Positions 12,501-24,069 of a stretch of DNA of 64,000 nucleotides are shown in pieces. The notes under the pieces are model-generated. The model was not told the DNA's origin. It saw only the letters and a list, made by a program, of their open reading frames with translations, and made no database searches. Within the stretch, counting starts at the first letter, position 1. Each line of letters opens with the position of its first letter. The stretch comes from Stereocaulon alpinum (lineage: Eukaryota; Ascomycota; Lecanoromycetes; Lecanorales; Stereocaulaceae): contig JAEUBA010000019.1 in assembly GCA_018257865.1 (NCBI GenBank), positions 326,736 through 390,735 on the forward strand, given 5' to 3'. Position numbers and translations under genes: made by a program.

Positions 12501-13230
12501 TGCCTTTCCCCTAGAACACCGGTGATGACAGCTACGCCTGAGCAGATGTTATCTATTTTCTTTCCTATAGACGTACGCGATCCATCATCCATTCCGTACT
12601 TGACTGTAACCACCAATTTTGTTGGAGCTGCCCCAGCTTTGGTAGCCCTTCTGCCGCGCTTAGCTTTGGTATCTTGAACAGAGTCTTTTGCCTTTGGTGA
12701 ACCCAATTTGCCATCAGGACGAACTCTGAGCATTTTCTTCGGCGGTGTAACTGCGGTCACCTGATCTGGAACAGTAATGGAAGGCTGTCCGCTTTGCTTT
12801 TCAGCAGTGCCATCTCCATCAATCAAGGGGCTTAGATCGGTTGATGAGCCCCCTCGCCTTCTGCCTCTCGTCGCATCAACGCTTGCGCTGACCTGGGATT
12901 GCCGAACCTGCTCGCACTGAGGGTTTGTAAACTTGTCAGCGTCATCGATAGCGGCAGATTGTCCAGATGCAGCAGCTTGAAGCTGATCTACCCATGCTGC
13001 TGTAGCAGCATCACTAGGATTTCTTTGTGCTGGCTTAGGTGATGTAGTCCGTTGGCGTTTTCGTCGGCCATCGTTCTGGTCAAAGTCGATCTCGACACCG
13101 GGCGTACCTACAGCACAGGTAAGCCTTGACCAAGCTGAGAGTGACGAGAAAGACGCCTACTATTCTTTTGCAAGAAAAAGGGATGTACAGCCGCTCCGTG
13201 GTCCTTGCCCATGCTTACAACGACCGCCAT
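9540..13230 (-). CDS. ELG1: Elg1/ATAD5-like AAA+ ATPase (PCNA-unloading RFC-like clamp unloader)
   Basis: Model: exons 13230-13161, 13107-10295 and 10247-9540, 1196 aa; introns of 53 and 47 nt keep the frame. The AAA+ module has Walker A GPHGCGKSAAIY at about residue 600 and a Walker B-like stretch LILLEEVDVLFEED near residue 725, the variant typical of Elg1/ATAD5. Elg1 forms an RFC-like complex with Rfc2-5 and removes (SUMOylated) PCNA from DNA after replication. The first exon encodes HPFF followed by LQKN, also typical of the family N terminus. Lys/Arg-rich tracts flank the core and suit a nuclear protein. The start may be the ATG at 13230 or the in-frame ATG at 13212. The gene is divergent from the Utp8 gene with about 340 bp between starts. 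Confidence 0.87.
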
Positions 13231-13573
13231 ATGTGAAGAGTGCTTCCACCATTGAACTCTAGATCGCAACCAACGCTTAGTAGAGACACTCTGTTATGTG
13301 CGGTAAGCAAATGATGGTCGCAGGGCTCATTGTCATCTTTGAAAAAGACCTCGATATCATGTCCTCGAGAGCCAGCCGTCACGCCTTCACTATCGTGAAG
13401 TGATGTCGACTTCTCCGTCACCACTCGAATCGCGTGCCAATTGACGCGTTCAGGAGATCACTAAGCCGGAGTTCAACCGACAGGTCTTGGCACCACGAAC
13501 TTTTTGGAGCTATGCCTCTGTATTGTGTCGAAACTGGTACGCTTGCTCGCGGAGCTGCGAACCTGGCAGCAAA
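13231..13573. promoter_or_regulatory. Shared divergent promoter region of the Elg1 and Utp8 genes
   Basis: About 340 bp separates two head-to-head starts, so both promoters must lie here. Short open frames on both strands resemble nothing known. I could not identify specific binding sites. Confidence 0.45.
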
Positions 13574-16395
13574 ATGATACAACCCCCCTACGCACTGGCT
13601 GAGATACCACAAGATCTCACTGGTACCTCTGGACAAGTACATGCGGCCGATGTCTATACGATTGCGGGCTCAAAGAAGAGAAAGAGATCTGAGATCACTC
13701 TTGCGATTGACCGCCAAGGCGTCAATATCTACGATGTAGCCCTTTCGCATGCTGTGAATATAGCCAAGATAAGCTAATGGTCTTGTAGGTTCAAACATCT
13801 AAGATAGTGACCTCTTATGCAATTTCACCTCAAGCCAACTTCACTTGTCCACCATGCTCGATTCGATACCGAAGACACGGTGACGAGGCGCCACAAAGAT
13901 TCACATACTGCTCTGTGACCTCGCCAAAGCCTCAGCTCGTCTGCTTCTCTGAACGTTCCGGCGCAAAGAGCAGCCTAGGCGAAGCGATCAAAACCACGTC
14001 AGTCAGCTTGAGGGGTACATCGAATCCTGTCGTGCACTTGGACACCTTCCAAGTCCCTGAAGACAGGGATGATGATACGCCGGAAAACAAGATCCTTGCT
14101 GTTTATGAAGACGGCATGGTCGTCTGCTATTCAAAGGATCTGGCAGTTCAGGAATGGAGCACAAGTATCAACAAGGGCTCTCCGAACGGTGACGTTGTAG
14201 CAAGCACCCACATTGGATATGCGGCGGTTTTGAGTGTTGAGCAGGCTCGTAAGGCGATATTAAAGGGCAGGGAGGATATTCTCGCAACACTGAGTACAGA
14301 CTCCGGCCATGTTGGTGCTGATATAATGGTTGTCGTCATCCGATCGAAGACAGTTGAGGGTGCTGTGGAGCATGGGAATTTGATGCTGAAGGTCTTTGCC
14401 ATCAAGGCCGTCAAAGCAGGGACGAAAACACTTTCTGGATTCGCAAGGCACGATCTCCAGGAGCTGGTTTCGCAAGTCATACCGGAACCCTTTCAGTTGC
14501 AATCGAAACATTCCAAGTTCACGTTTAATGCTTCCTATGGAAGGTTGTATCAACACTCTGAAGAGGCCATGATTGCATACGATCTTACCGGATCGATACC
14601 CAGACTGGAGCATAACCAGGATTTGCCTGAGGCCATGTCCTCATGTTTGCAATTGTCGCCCAACCTACTAGCCTACGCCACCCCGCATTCGGTCTCGATA
14701 GTCGACCTGCCATACTATTCGCTGCAGGCGGAACGCAATCTGGCCAAGGTCGGCGAATTGTCGCGCATCTCGCAGACGCCTGAAAAGCAGAAGAATCAGC
14801 CTATGAAAGGGGGAAGTCTGTCGCTTCTCTCTTACTACGCACCGTTAGATGTTGTCGTCGCTCTCGAAGGGCGAAAGATCCTGGCATTTCAACTTTCAAC
14901 GACCACACTCCACACAGGTGGCTCTCGAAAAAGAAAACGAGATGGCCTGCTTATGAATGCCCTTGGCCGTGGGTCTTCGTTGGTGAAGGGTACACCATCG
15001 GACCGGGCCATATCACACGGCAAAATCAAGCAATTGGGGCGTCATCTACCTTCGCATGCTACGAATCGTGATTGGAGCGCTCAGAAAGCCGAGATAGACC
15101 GGTATTCTTCTCAGTCTGAGGCAGCTGATTTTGAAAGGGTCGCGGCTTCGGCACTAGGATTAGAACTCAAGAGAGGACACAACGAAAATTTACAGTCAGC
15201 GAGTAGCGCATCTGTGGACCTGCGAAAAGTCTACTATTTGCTTAGCAGGATGTTCTCGGTGGACAAGCCAGAAAAGACGACGCGGCAGGAAGCGTCCTCC
15301 GATGCTCCAAGAAAGATTGTGATGCGTTTCCTCCCACGCAGGATCTGCAACTGGTTAATTGAAGGGGGCCTCCTCACCACTTATCACATTGAGAGGTCAC
15401 TGAAACACTACGGGGCCTTGCCATTCCCTGCAAAGCTCTCGAAAAGTGCCCTAATATGTGCGCTTGCAGAGTTGGACGTATCGCTAGAGCTAATCTCATC
15501 TGTTCTAACTAGTACCACGCCTTTGAACGCAAGGGAGCTTGTTCAAGTTCTAGCGATCATTGTGAAGGGCACTGAGCGCTTAGAGGTCACAGAAAGTGGA
15601 AGACTCCTTACCAATGGAGAAGTGGCTAGCAGCAGCGGCGTTAGCGACGATAGGATGCAGCTCACCAATGACGAAGTTTCCAAGGACCTATCCTCACTAT
15701 CTGCTGATTTTGCCAACGAAGAATCACACCATCGTATACTCAGCCTAACGCTAAGAAGATTATACGCATGCTCGTCTTCCTCGGTCGCTCGAGCACTCAA
15801 GGAAGAGCTATCCACAGCACAGTTACGCTTGCTAATCGATGCACTTCGCATGGAGATTGCCAGAAATGGCTGGCTGTCACCTTACGATGACAGCTTGGAA
15901 GCAAATGAACCAAGTTCACCGAACAGTAATCAGCTTTGCCACATAGCCCACCTTCTCAATTGCGCAATCGACAGCATCGGTACAGGCGGCTGGATACTGG
16001 GCACATCCATAACCAGCGACGCCAGCGAAACAGCAGATACCCTATCCTACATGCGAGCCGAAGTCTCAGCAGCACTAGAAGGTATCGAAGAAGCCACATA
16101 CTTGAAAGGCATACTCGGCGAGATGCTTCTTTGTGGGAAGGACGCTCTTCACTCCTCAACAACGCCATCGAGACCCGATCAAAACCAACTCACAACCCTT
16201 CCTGTAAAACCCACAACAATCGCGCTGAACGATGCAGAGTCTAGTCTACTCCCACTAGGTCTGAAACCCGCTCCGATAATCTCAATGGCCAAAGTCGGCG
16301 CTGGCGGTGAGCTGATAAAGCGGAGTGCAAGGGATATTGGACGGTTAAAGAGTAAGATGGTGGGGAAATATAGCTTCGATCGAATAATCATCTAA
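13574..16395 (+). CDS. UTP8: Utp8-like subunit of the small-subunit processome (t-UTP)
   Basis: Model: exons 13574-13735 and 13789-16395, 922 aa, with one 53-nt intron in phase 0 (after NIYD, resuming VQTSKIVTSYA). Recognisable Utp8 features are the N-terminal VHAADVYTIAGSKKRKRSE stretch, a beta-rich first half, the IDSIGTGGWILG segment late in the protein and the C terminus ending IGRLKSKMVGKYSF. Utp8 belongs to the t-UTP/UtpA subcomplex, which binds nascent 35S pre-rRNA in the nucleolus and supports rDNA transcription and 18S rRNA maturation. An earlier in-frame ATG at 13487 would add 29 residues, but the conserved start is at 13574. The family call rests on recalled conserved segments. Confidence 0.82.
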
Positions 16396-16882
16396 TGAAG
16401 ATATCTATTCAGAACTCAATAAGTCCCTCCCACTTTCCTGCCTCACCTCTCTCCCAATCCGCACTAGTGGATCTCCGTCTCCCCAAATCCTTCCCTATCT
16501 CATGCACCTCTCTTCCATAGTCACACCCTTCATATCCACTCGAACACCGAGCTTCCAATCCACCAATGCTTTTAACATATCCAGCATGCTACCCTCAACA
16601 GCTCACTACCCAAGCCGTAAATCCCCTACAACAGCAAATATACCTACTCATTCACTCTGCACAGCCATCCAACGTACATTTTCTCCCCAAGGCCGTGTCG
16701 CGGATGCAAAATATAAATCACAAGAACAGACATGAACTCCAGACAAGGGTCATAGCGAAGCGTCAAGAACAACTGTACATTAAAGCATGAGTATATACCC
16801 CAAGAAGCGCTAATCCCTCCAAGCCCATAAATCCATATGAAAATATCTCCAAGAAGAGTGAATGCACAACAACAAGCCCTTT
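16396..16882. other. Convergent 3' intergenic region
   Basis: This 490-bp stretch separates two genes whose 3' ends face each other. Only short frames are present. I see no RNA gene or repeat. Confidence 0.5.
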
Positions 16883-18386
16883 TCACCTTTCCTTCTTTCC
16901 CTCCTTGACAGCATCAGCATAGCTATCATGCGGTTCCGATGCCTTGCCGTTCGCAGCCTTGACGCCATTCATCTTCGGGCCTTCCAGCGCCTTTTTCTCA
17001 CTACCTGAAATCCCAACTTCGTACCCCTCGCCTTGCTTTTCCTCGGCCTCTACCTCGCTATCTTCGTCATCGCTCCGTACATCAGCTACCACTTTTGCGA
17101 AGACGATGTTATATGCTATTCTTATGATGAAGAATAACCAGAAGAGGTTGATACTCTGCAAGCTTGCGAGCAGGGCGAATGTGATGTACTGGCTGATCCA
17201 GCATTTGTATTGTTGGGTATCCCAGTCTAGCTCGAAAGGGCCAACACTTCGAAAGTCAGTGAGGGTGGCGTAGATGACGACGAGATTGATATAGTGGCGG
17301 AGGTAGACCCAGATGCCGATGAAGATGGTGAACCAGGGGAATATGAGGGAGGAATTGAGGTAGTTGAGGGTTTTGGACATCTGGATCACCAAATTAGTTG
17401 GGATACCCTCTCAGTCAGGCAGCATGCTAAGGGGGAAATGGCTTACCGCAAGGAAGAAGTCGCTGATATCATGCGTGATATAGACCGCTACACCCATATA
17501 CGTGAAATGGAAGCGGTAGCTCAACCCGATCAACGCCAGCGTCACGATATGATGTGCTACCAACTCCTTGAAATCCTTCCTCGGCTTTTCTAACCGCAAA
17601 CACAGCACAATGAACTGCTGCGCCCAGTAGCTCGCCTGTAGCAAGTAGTATGCCTTGAACAAACCCTCATGCGCCCTATGCGGAAATCCCTCAAACATGC
17701 CCACAGTGTTGAAATACCACACCGGCGTCCGACTCATCACGTACAGCCCCAGCGGCCCAAAAACCGCAAAGTACATGGCCGTATACACCTGCTCCATGAA
17801 CCGGTTCTGCTTCGCGCGACTCTGAATGCCGAAATAGAGCGCCATGGGCCGGATGAGTCGCTGCATGAGAAACTCACGGGTGAACGTAAGCACAACGATG
17901 TAGAACGCTACGAATGCGAAATCGTGTGGCCCTTTTCCGTAGAACGTGGGCCGCTCAGGGTCATGGCGGGCGTGATAGGGGATGAATGGGTGATCGGTGG
18001 GGAGCGGGTAGGAGAGGAATATGGCGCGGTGGAGAGGGTTGGAGGGGCTCGGATTGATGCCGTAGGCGGAGAGGAAGACGATGATTATGATGAGGGGGTT
18101 GATCCATGTGTGCCGGAAGGAGAAGGCTTTCCACCGTCTGAAGAGGGATTTTGCTTTCCGTCGCTTGGAAAATGGGCGGAAGGGTTTGGTTTGGGAGTTA
18201 CGCTGGGGGGAGGTCTAGTCAGTTGAGCTATGGGTATCACTGGAGGAACAATCAGTGCCTGCTTACCGGAGTCAGTGGAGGGGAATTGAAGGTTGGTGTG
18301 GGCTCAAGTGTTGAGAGTGCTGATACCCCCGTGTCTCCTCTCAGCTCCGCTCCAAGGCCGCTTGATTTTCGCCGAGGTCGAGGCAT
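16883..18386 (-). CDS. LAG1: Ceramide synthase, Lag1/Lac1 family (TLC domain)
   Basis: Model: exons 18386-18267, 18202-17447 and 17380-16883, 457 aa; introns of 64 and 66 nt, both phase 0. The enzyme joins a fatty acyl-CoA to a sphingoid base in the ER membrane to make (dihydro)ceramide. Several hydrophobic segments are present, and the TLC/Lag1 motif is intact: the catalytic His pair at residues 257-258 in ELVAHHIVTLAL and the Asp pair at about 285 and 288 in THDISDFFLA. A basic N terminus (RPFSKRRKAK) precedes the first membrane span. The C-terminal tail is acidic (SDDEDSEVEAEE), resembling the casein-kinase-2 target tails of yeast Lag1/Lac1. Which paralogue it is cannot be decided from one copy. 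A 185-codon open frame on the opposite strand is a shadow. Confidence 0.92.
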
Positions 18387-20657
18387 GTCTGGGTGTCGTG
18401 TACGATTGACCGGGGCGTTTGGAGAGTTGACTGTACAATCTTTTATCTAGTGATTACAGGAGACCTCTGGCATTGCTCGTGCTTGTCGCGTGCCGAAATT
18501 TATCTTCACAGACCGCCGGGGAGATGAGCCAATCTTATGTCCGAAAAGCGCCCAGCGCCCAGGGCGTTCCGCTGTCCTCGCAGCTGAGGCCACCGCGGAG
18601 CATTAAACACGCCGAACAAGCTTACAGGACGCATCATGACAGACGTTGTGGCTGACTATGTGGTATTGCAGGAAAGGGGCCGTTGATCAAAGGAAGTCGT
18701 TGAAACTCTAATTTTTGAGCCACAATGTATCAATATATGGACTAAGGTACCGTTTCTCACGAATATCAAAACCATGTATGGCCTTCTTGAACGTATGCAT
18801 GATCTTGACGTGCGATGACTTTGCGTCCTCGGCTGATGCATTTGTCTTGAATTGATGCAGTGGTCAGTCATTTTTTGCCATATGCCCTCTGTGCCTCAAC
18901 CTTCCCTATCCACAATGCATCGCCGCGTTCAGCTATAGCGTTCCCCAGCGTTGACAGTCCAGTCATCTATGATCCAAGTTATCCTAAGGCGAGTTTTCAG
19001 AGTTAAGAAAGAGAGGCTCTGGACGTTCTCGGAAGTCTTAGTACTGGCGACATCATTCGCACTAGTGTTCGACATGTAGCAAGCACGACTAATTCTTCAG
19101 CCGTTTCCCAGCAAGCCGAGCTCTGTCTTGTCATGAGTAGCTGCAATATGTAGTGTGAGGGCGACAGTTGTTTGAGCAGAGGGACAGCGGACTACTGCAG
19201 AATCCGCATAGCAGGTCCATAATATAACGTTCCTCAAGGGAATTAAATTGGGCCAAGGAGGACGTGGACAGCTTACAGCAGATGACAAATCTGCTTGATA
19301 AGAGCAACAAATGCATTGAAAGACTTTTGATTTGAAAATCGCCGCAGCAGCTAGACTGCAAACTCCGCCTGATGAAGATGTTCCCTGGCTTACAGCAGCG
19401 CAGATTGTTCAGCATTTCATTAGGTGAGTGCATGACTTCGTAAGGAACACGAAAATTCAAAGGGATATACCATGCCAGCTAAATATGCAATTGAGGGACA
19501 CCCTTCAACCAAAACCGTGAACATGTCATTGACACCCTATTTAAGCTGCCCCCACGAGAAGACGAGTACTAGTTCAAGTTCCAAATGAAAGAAGACGTGC
19601 AGGGCCATGCGTCCTACCTCGTTGCGGAGTGGTTGCCGGAATTGCCTGCCGAGGAACTAAACTGGGATGGATGAAGCCGTGAAGGACACTTCTGCCTAGT
19701 ACCTGGACCAGGCGTAGAGATTTAAATATAGATTCCCAGTCGGAGCTTCAAGCCATGGGACACCGTCTGCTTCGCGTCTCGTAACGAAGACGTCCATTGG
19801 CTGTATCATGCAGAATATCGTCAAGCAAGACGTACCGGAAATCTGACCATCTTCCTCGGCGGTGATAGCAAACACACCCTCGCGACATAGCACATTTGGC
19901 AATCGTGATTGCAATAGCTTACGTTCATTTTAGCCTTGTAAGATCCGGCTGTATGGACACGTAGGCTTCGAGTATACGCTATAACCAAGTTCCGGGGTAA
20001 GAGAGTGAGTGGAATGACGAGGAACCTCTAATCCTCAACCACATGTTTGGAATTGGCTATTGCCAGAAGCTCGCAAGATCAAAGATCGGGACCAGAAGTG
20101 GTGTTCCTGGGAACCAGAGCGCGTATGTGAGGGGACTGGGCCTGCTCCTGTACCAGAATAGCTGTTGGATAGTTCTGGACCATCAACAGGGAGCCAATGA
20201 GTTGCCCAAAGAATAACAGGGGGAATGCAACTATCTCAACCAACTGGATTGCAATGTCTCGGCCAGATGTGCAGAAGTTGTCCAAAGCTGTTTGTAATAT
20301 CTTATAGGAGACGATGTAGAAGCCGCATTTTCTTAGTAGAAGGTGCTATGTCTAGGTTGTTTCAGCTTCAAAGACACCTTTAGTGAGCCGTACGCGGTCA
20401 ATGTTTGGTTTGAGCCTCCTCATGACGTATGTGTGATATATCCATCAGGATTTGCGATTCAGAGCAGCACCTTTATGGCGCGGGAACGGTGTCTTCCAAG
20501 GACTACCTAGGTCGCGGTCCTGAAAATAGCCACACGATCCGACTCCTTCGATATTTGGACATCACGGTTGCATTTTTCTTTCGATAGCTTGCCTGCTCTC
20601 TACTTGCTACTAAGAATGGCAATCATTGACGACACAATCGGTTATCTATGCAATACA
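18387..20657. other. 2.3-kb gap with protein-like fragments on both strands, no confident gene
   Basis: No intact gene could be built. On + there are interrupted protein-like stretches: about 18930-19165 with one stop, about 19245-19330, about 19330-19435 in another frame, and about 19585-19675. On - there are stretches at 19914-19696 (ending NLYLNLYAWSRY) and 20285-20079 (with a hydrophobic run). They could be relics of one gene, exons of a gene with many introns, or chance. I have no family match. Confidence 0.35.
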
Positions 20658-22625
20658 TTAAAAGTTCGTACCTTCGCCATGCATCGCCTTCATCTCTGGC
20701 AATTTTCCATTGCTATGCAAAGCCTTTTCACCCACCTCTGCATGGTCGCTGGGCCTTGTGTCTTCTAACGTCCCCTGAGCATTCCGTCCAGTCCTTTTAC
20801 GGACGGGTAATTCGCCTTTGCCGGTCGTCAATACAGTCAACAAGTATTTTAGATTCGGAAGCGTATGCCTGAGATCGACCATTCTCGACCCTTGTCTGCT
20901 CATCAACAACTCAATATCTGAATTCATCAGAAACACGCCATACTCGAAGCGATACGCGACCGCTCCTTTCTGGTACAGTGGGAAGGTTCGAGCCGCAAGA
21001 GACGGCATGTTGGAGGAGATTGGGTCAAGGATAGTTGAGGTAGAGCCGTGTGGCGTTGGTGGATATGGTATGGGAGTCGTGAGGTAAAGAGACAACAAAT
21101 ATACAATATGAGCGACATGGCCAAGAGCAGCAGCGGTGATTGCAGGGTCAGTCTCCGAGGAAGACATAGAGGTAGCATTCGGCAGGTGTAGACCTCGAAT
21201 GGTGAAAGATAGAGGTCTTTGATCGAAGGACTCAATCGGGTATATACACAACAGATCTTCGCATATGCGGCGAACTTGGCCAGAAAGTTCTGATTTAGTC
21301 GTCTGCAGGAGTGATCTCCGAGATGAGAGATTTGTCTGTGCGGATGAGAGATGAGATTGCGCTTTTTGTTGAGCGAGGCTGCCTGTCGCAATAGCAGCGC
21401 GGCGGGCCTTAATGCTGGTCTGAAGCTCGGATCGCCGAGCTTCGGCTGTCTTGAGTAGTCTTCGTGAAGCCGAGAGGGAGCGATTGGTTGAGGTTAAGCT
21501 TTGCTCAGCCTGTGATGCAGCGTTGATGATGTCTATAGACTGCTTCTGCTCTTCAAGAAGGGCAGTGATCTGTGAAGCCAGCTTCTCCCGTGTAGACAGA
21601 GCATCCTGTATACAATCATCAAGATTCGAAAGCCGCATTAAAGCGTCGAACGAGGATGTAGGCTGGAGAGTCTGTGTTTGCTTTGACAATTTGGGCGCTG
21701 CAGGGACGGTTTTGTCAATAGGGAGGTCCGTGAAGCTTGTGTATATACCGTCAGAAAGATGGAAAAGTATGCAATTTGGAGGAAGAGGGTGGTGAAAGCT
21801 CTCGAGCTGTTGCAGATTTTAGCAAATGTATACGTTCTCGGGAATTGGACGCACAGATTTGCCAATGAATTGCAGTGAACGGAGACACAATTGAAGTTCA
21901 ACGAGCAATACGTAGTTCTGCATGGTCTCCGTCCTCGCCCAGTATTTAACCGTTAATTCGTCAAGTCGTGTAACCAGAGGTCCGTAGACGTTGAGATCGA
22001 AGAATCGGAAACTAGGGTTCATGGCCTTTTCCACAATTTCGCTCACGTATATCGGCTCATTTAGCCCGTTGCAGTGCAAGGAGAACCATGTGTTTGCCAT
22101 TCTTTCCTTCGCAACATCCTCCAATTTGGTCTGCCGGACCCTCGGAGACGCATTAGACCAGTTGAGCGTACTCCTCCTCCTGAGTTTGCCAGCTGGCGGT
22201 CTGAATGTCGCTGGAATATCGCTTTCTGACTCTTGCTTCTTGTGGCTGCCGTTGACTTTGGCTGGTGGAGACTTCAGGTCACTAGATGACCTCGAGTGTT
22301 CGAGCTTGTGGCTCTCGCGCTGGGCAAGAGCTTTGGCTGGAGTTTTGAGCGCGTGAGGTAGGGACTCATCATCAATTGTCTTCCCCCAAGTCCTGTTGAG
22401 TGGTCGGGAAAGCGCTAGATTGCGGACAGAGATGCCTTGGAGGTGTCTCAACTTCCGGTTCTAGGACAGATCAGCTGAAGCTCTTGCCAGACATTTTATT
22501 CAGCATAACTGATGCGGAACCTGTACAGATGGTTGTAGCCAGGGTCTTTCTCTAGACAGGCCTTCAATGTCATCAAATGGGCTTATGCCATTGTCGTTGG
22601 GTTTAGTGTCATGTTTTGCGGACAT
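20658..22625 (-). CDS. Vps38/UVRAG-like subunit of the class III PI3-kinase complex
   Basis: Model: exons 22625-22527, 22460-21855 and 21806-20658, 617 aa; introns of 66 and 48 nt, phase 0 (the first donor could also be 6 nt downstream). The N-terminal part carries the NRKLRHLQGISVRNL motif and a C2-like stretch (VYGPLVTRLDELTVKYW) seen in fungal UVRAG/Vps38 proteins. The middle (about residues 270-400) is a long Ala/Ser/Gln/Lys-rich coiled coil, followed by a globular C-terminal part. Vps38/UVRAG joins Vps34, Vps15 and Vps30/Atg6 in complex II, which makes PI3P on endosomes for vacuolar sorting. An Atg14-type role is the alternative, but the C2-like N terminus favours Vps38. The gene is divergent from mL67 with about 295 bp between starts. 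Confidence 0.75.
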
Positions 22626-22920
22626 GGTGAATGGTCCGCTTGCATGAGGGAATTAGCAGGTGATGAATGCAAGACATCATTCGTTAGCCACTGGTATAAC
22701 GGAATCCCGGTCCCTATGTCACAGAGCCAGCTCAGCCTAGAGTAGGCGTAGCAACACATGTATGAGAGCAGAGTAGGCTGCTCACACGAGCTCCTGCGCG
22801 GTTTCATTCCGCGCGCGATATTTAAACAGCTCCATCTCGAGACCTGTCCAAAAACAGCGGTTCCCATTGACTTGATTTCCATTCTAGCTATCCGAGGCCA
22901 CTTTAAAAGCCCACGCCCTC
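22626..22920. promoter_or_regulatory. Divergent promoter region of the Vps38-like and mL67 genes
   Basis: A 295-bp head-to-head gap that must contain both promoters. I see no gene and cannot name a specific element. Confidence 0.4.
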
Positions 22921-23913
22921 ATGGGCAAGCTTACCACTCTTGCCAAAACTGGCAAAACTATAGTCCGAAAAGGCAACCTCGCGAAAGATCTTCCAGTCAA
23001 CTCCCTCCTCATCCACAAACCCACCGCAAAAGGTGTTCGATTACCCAAACTCGACGTTCCAATAGTCAATCATGGACAGTACATCTTCATGTACAATAAC
23101 ATCCGCACAAACCAAGTCGTCTACTCCCTAACGCGGCATCTAAACGTACTTCCACCCCGCACCATAGTCTGCTGCATACATCTAATCATCCCCCAGAACC
23201 AAGACTCTCTAGCTCAGCTCCCCTTTCTCGGTAAAAAGACCGTCCCCGCACGCCTCCGCAAAGATCTCTGGACCCCCTTCTGCATGGTCTACTTCCCCCA
23301 CCCCCACCTAGGCCTTACCGCCTACCGCAAACTACGCGAATTTCGTCGCCTCCACGAACTCTCCTATCCCCGCGAAATCATCACCGTGAAGGAGGGAAAA
23401 CACAAAGGCAATCTTATGGAAACAAAAGCCCGCGGGAAAGCGCTCATGGACCAGAAAGCGAACAGCGTGGCGGATCTAGCGGCTGTGCTCTTGCAGGCTG
23501 AGAAGGGGCCGAGTGGGGAGGCGGTAGCGGCTGCTAGGAAGAGGAGGGTGAGGGTCGAGCATCTGCAAAAGGTGAGGAGGGAGAAGATTGAGGATAAAGG
23601 GGTGTGGGATTTTGCAAAGGCGATTGAGATGGGGGGTGGTGTGCAGGGGGTGATGGTTAGGTGGGCAAATCCGCTAGATGCGGAGTATGCGGAGACGTGG
23701 CCGGAGGCGGTAATACATGATGGGTTGAAGAAGAGTCGGTATACGGCTGCTTTTCCGGTTATTGGACCTGTACAAAAGGTGGGTTCTGAGATCACTCCGC
23801 CACAGATACAGGAGGAGACACCAAAAGAGGAGAGTAAACCAGGTTCTTGGTTGTCTAGACCTTTCTCTAGCTTATGGTCAGGAGGGCAGAGGCAGGCGGT
23901 GGCTACAGCGTAA
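22921..23913 (+). CDS. MHR1: Mitochondrial large ribosomal subunit protein mL67 (Mhr1 family)
   Basis: Single exon, 330 aa. It matches the Mhr1/mL67 family through HGQYIFMYNNIRTNQVVYSL, the GKKTVPARLRKDLW segment and FCMVYFPHPHLG. In yeast this protein is a fungus-specific component of the mitochondrial ribosome large subunit; it was also described as a mitochondrial recombination and transcription factor (Mhr1). The basic N terminus (GKLTTLAKTGKTIVRKG) suits mitochondrial targeting. The C-terminal 60 residues are Pro/Glu/Ser-rich and poorly conserved in appearance. The gene ends about 160 bp from the 3' end of the next, opposite-strand gene. Confidence 0.87.
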   Translation: MGKLTTLAKTGKTIVRKGNLAKDLPVNSLLIHKPTAKGVRLPKLDVPIVNHGQYIFMYNNIRTNQVVYSLTRHLNVLPPRTIVCCIHLIIPQNQDSLAQLPFLGKKTVPARLRKDLWTPFCMVYFPHPHLGLTAYRKLREFRRLHELSYPREIITVKEGKHKGNLMETKARGKALMDQKANSVADLAAVLLQAEKGPSGEAVAAARKRRVRVEHLQKVRREKIEDKGVWDFAKAIEMGGGVQGVMVRWANPLDAEYAETWPEAVIHDGLKKSRYTAAFPVIGPVQKVGSEITPPQIQEETPKEESKPGSWLSRPFSSLWSGGQRQAVATA

Positions 23914-24069
23914 ACAGTGTATATATTACCTTCTGTATCATGGAATTCGTTTCACAGCCAATGTCAGAGCTGCTATCTTTCCGGTCCCTAATCTGCTGCG
24001 GCAATACTACGAAAAAGAAATTCCACATCAGCTTGAGAAATTGGACGAATCTTGTCATAACAGAACGCA

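Noticed and set aside
17669..18226. 185-codon plus-strand open frame.
   Set aside because: It is antisense to exons of the ceramide synthase, whose minus-strand reading has clear family motifs.
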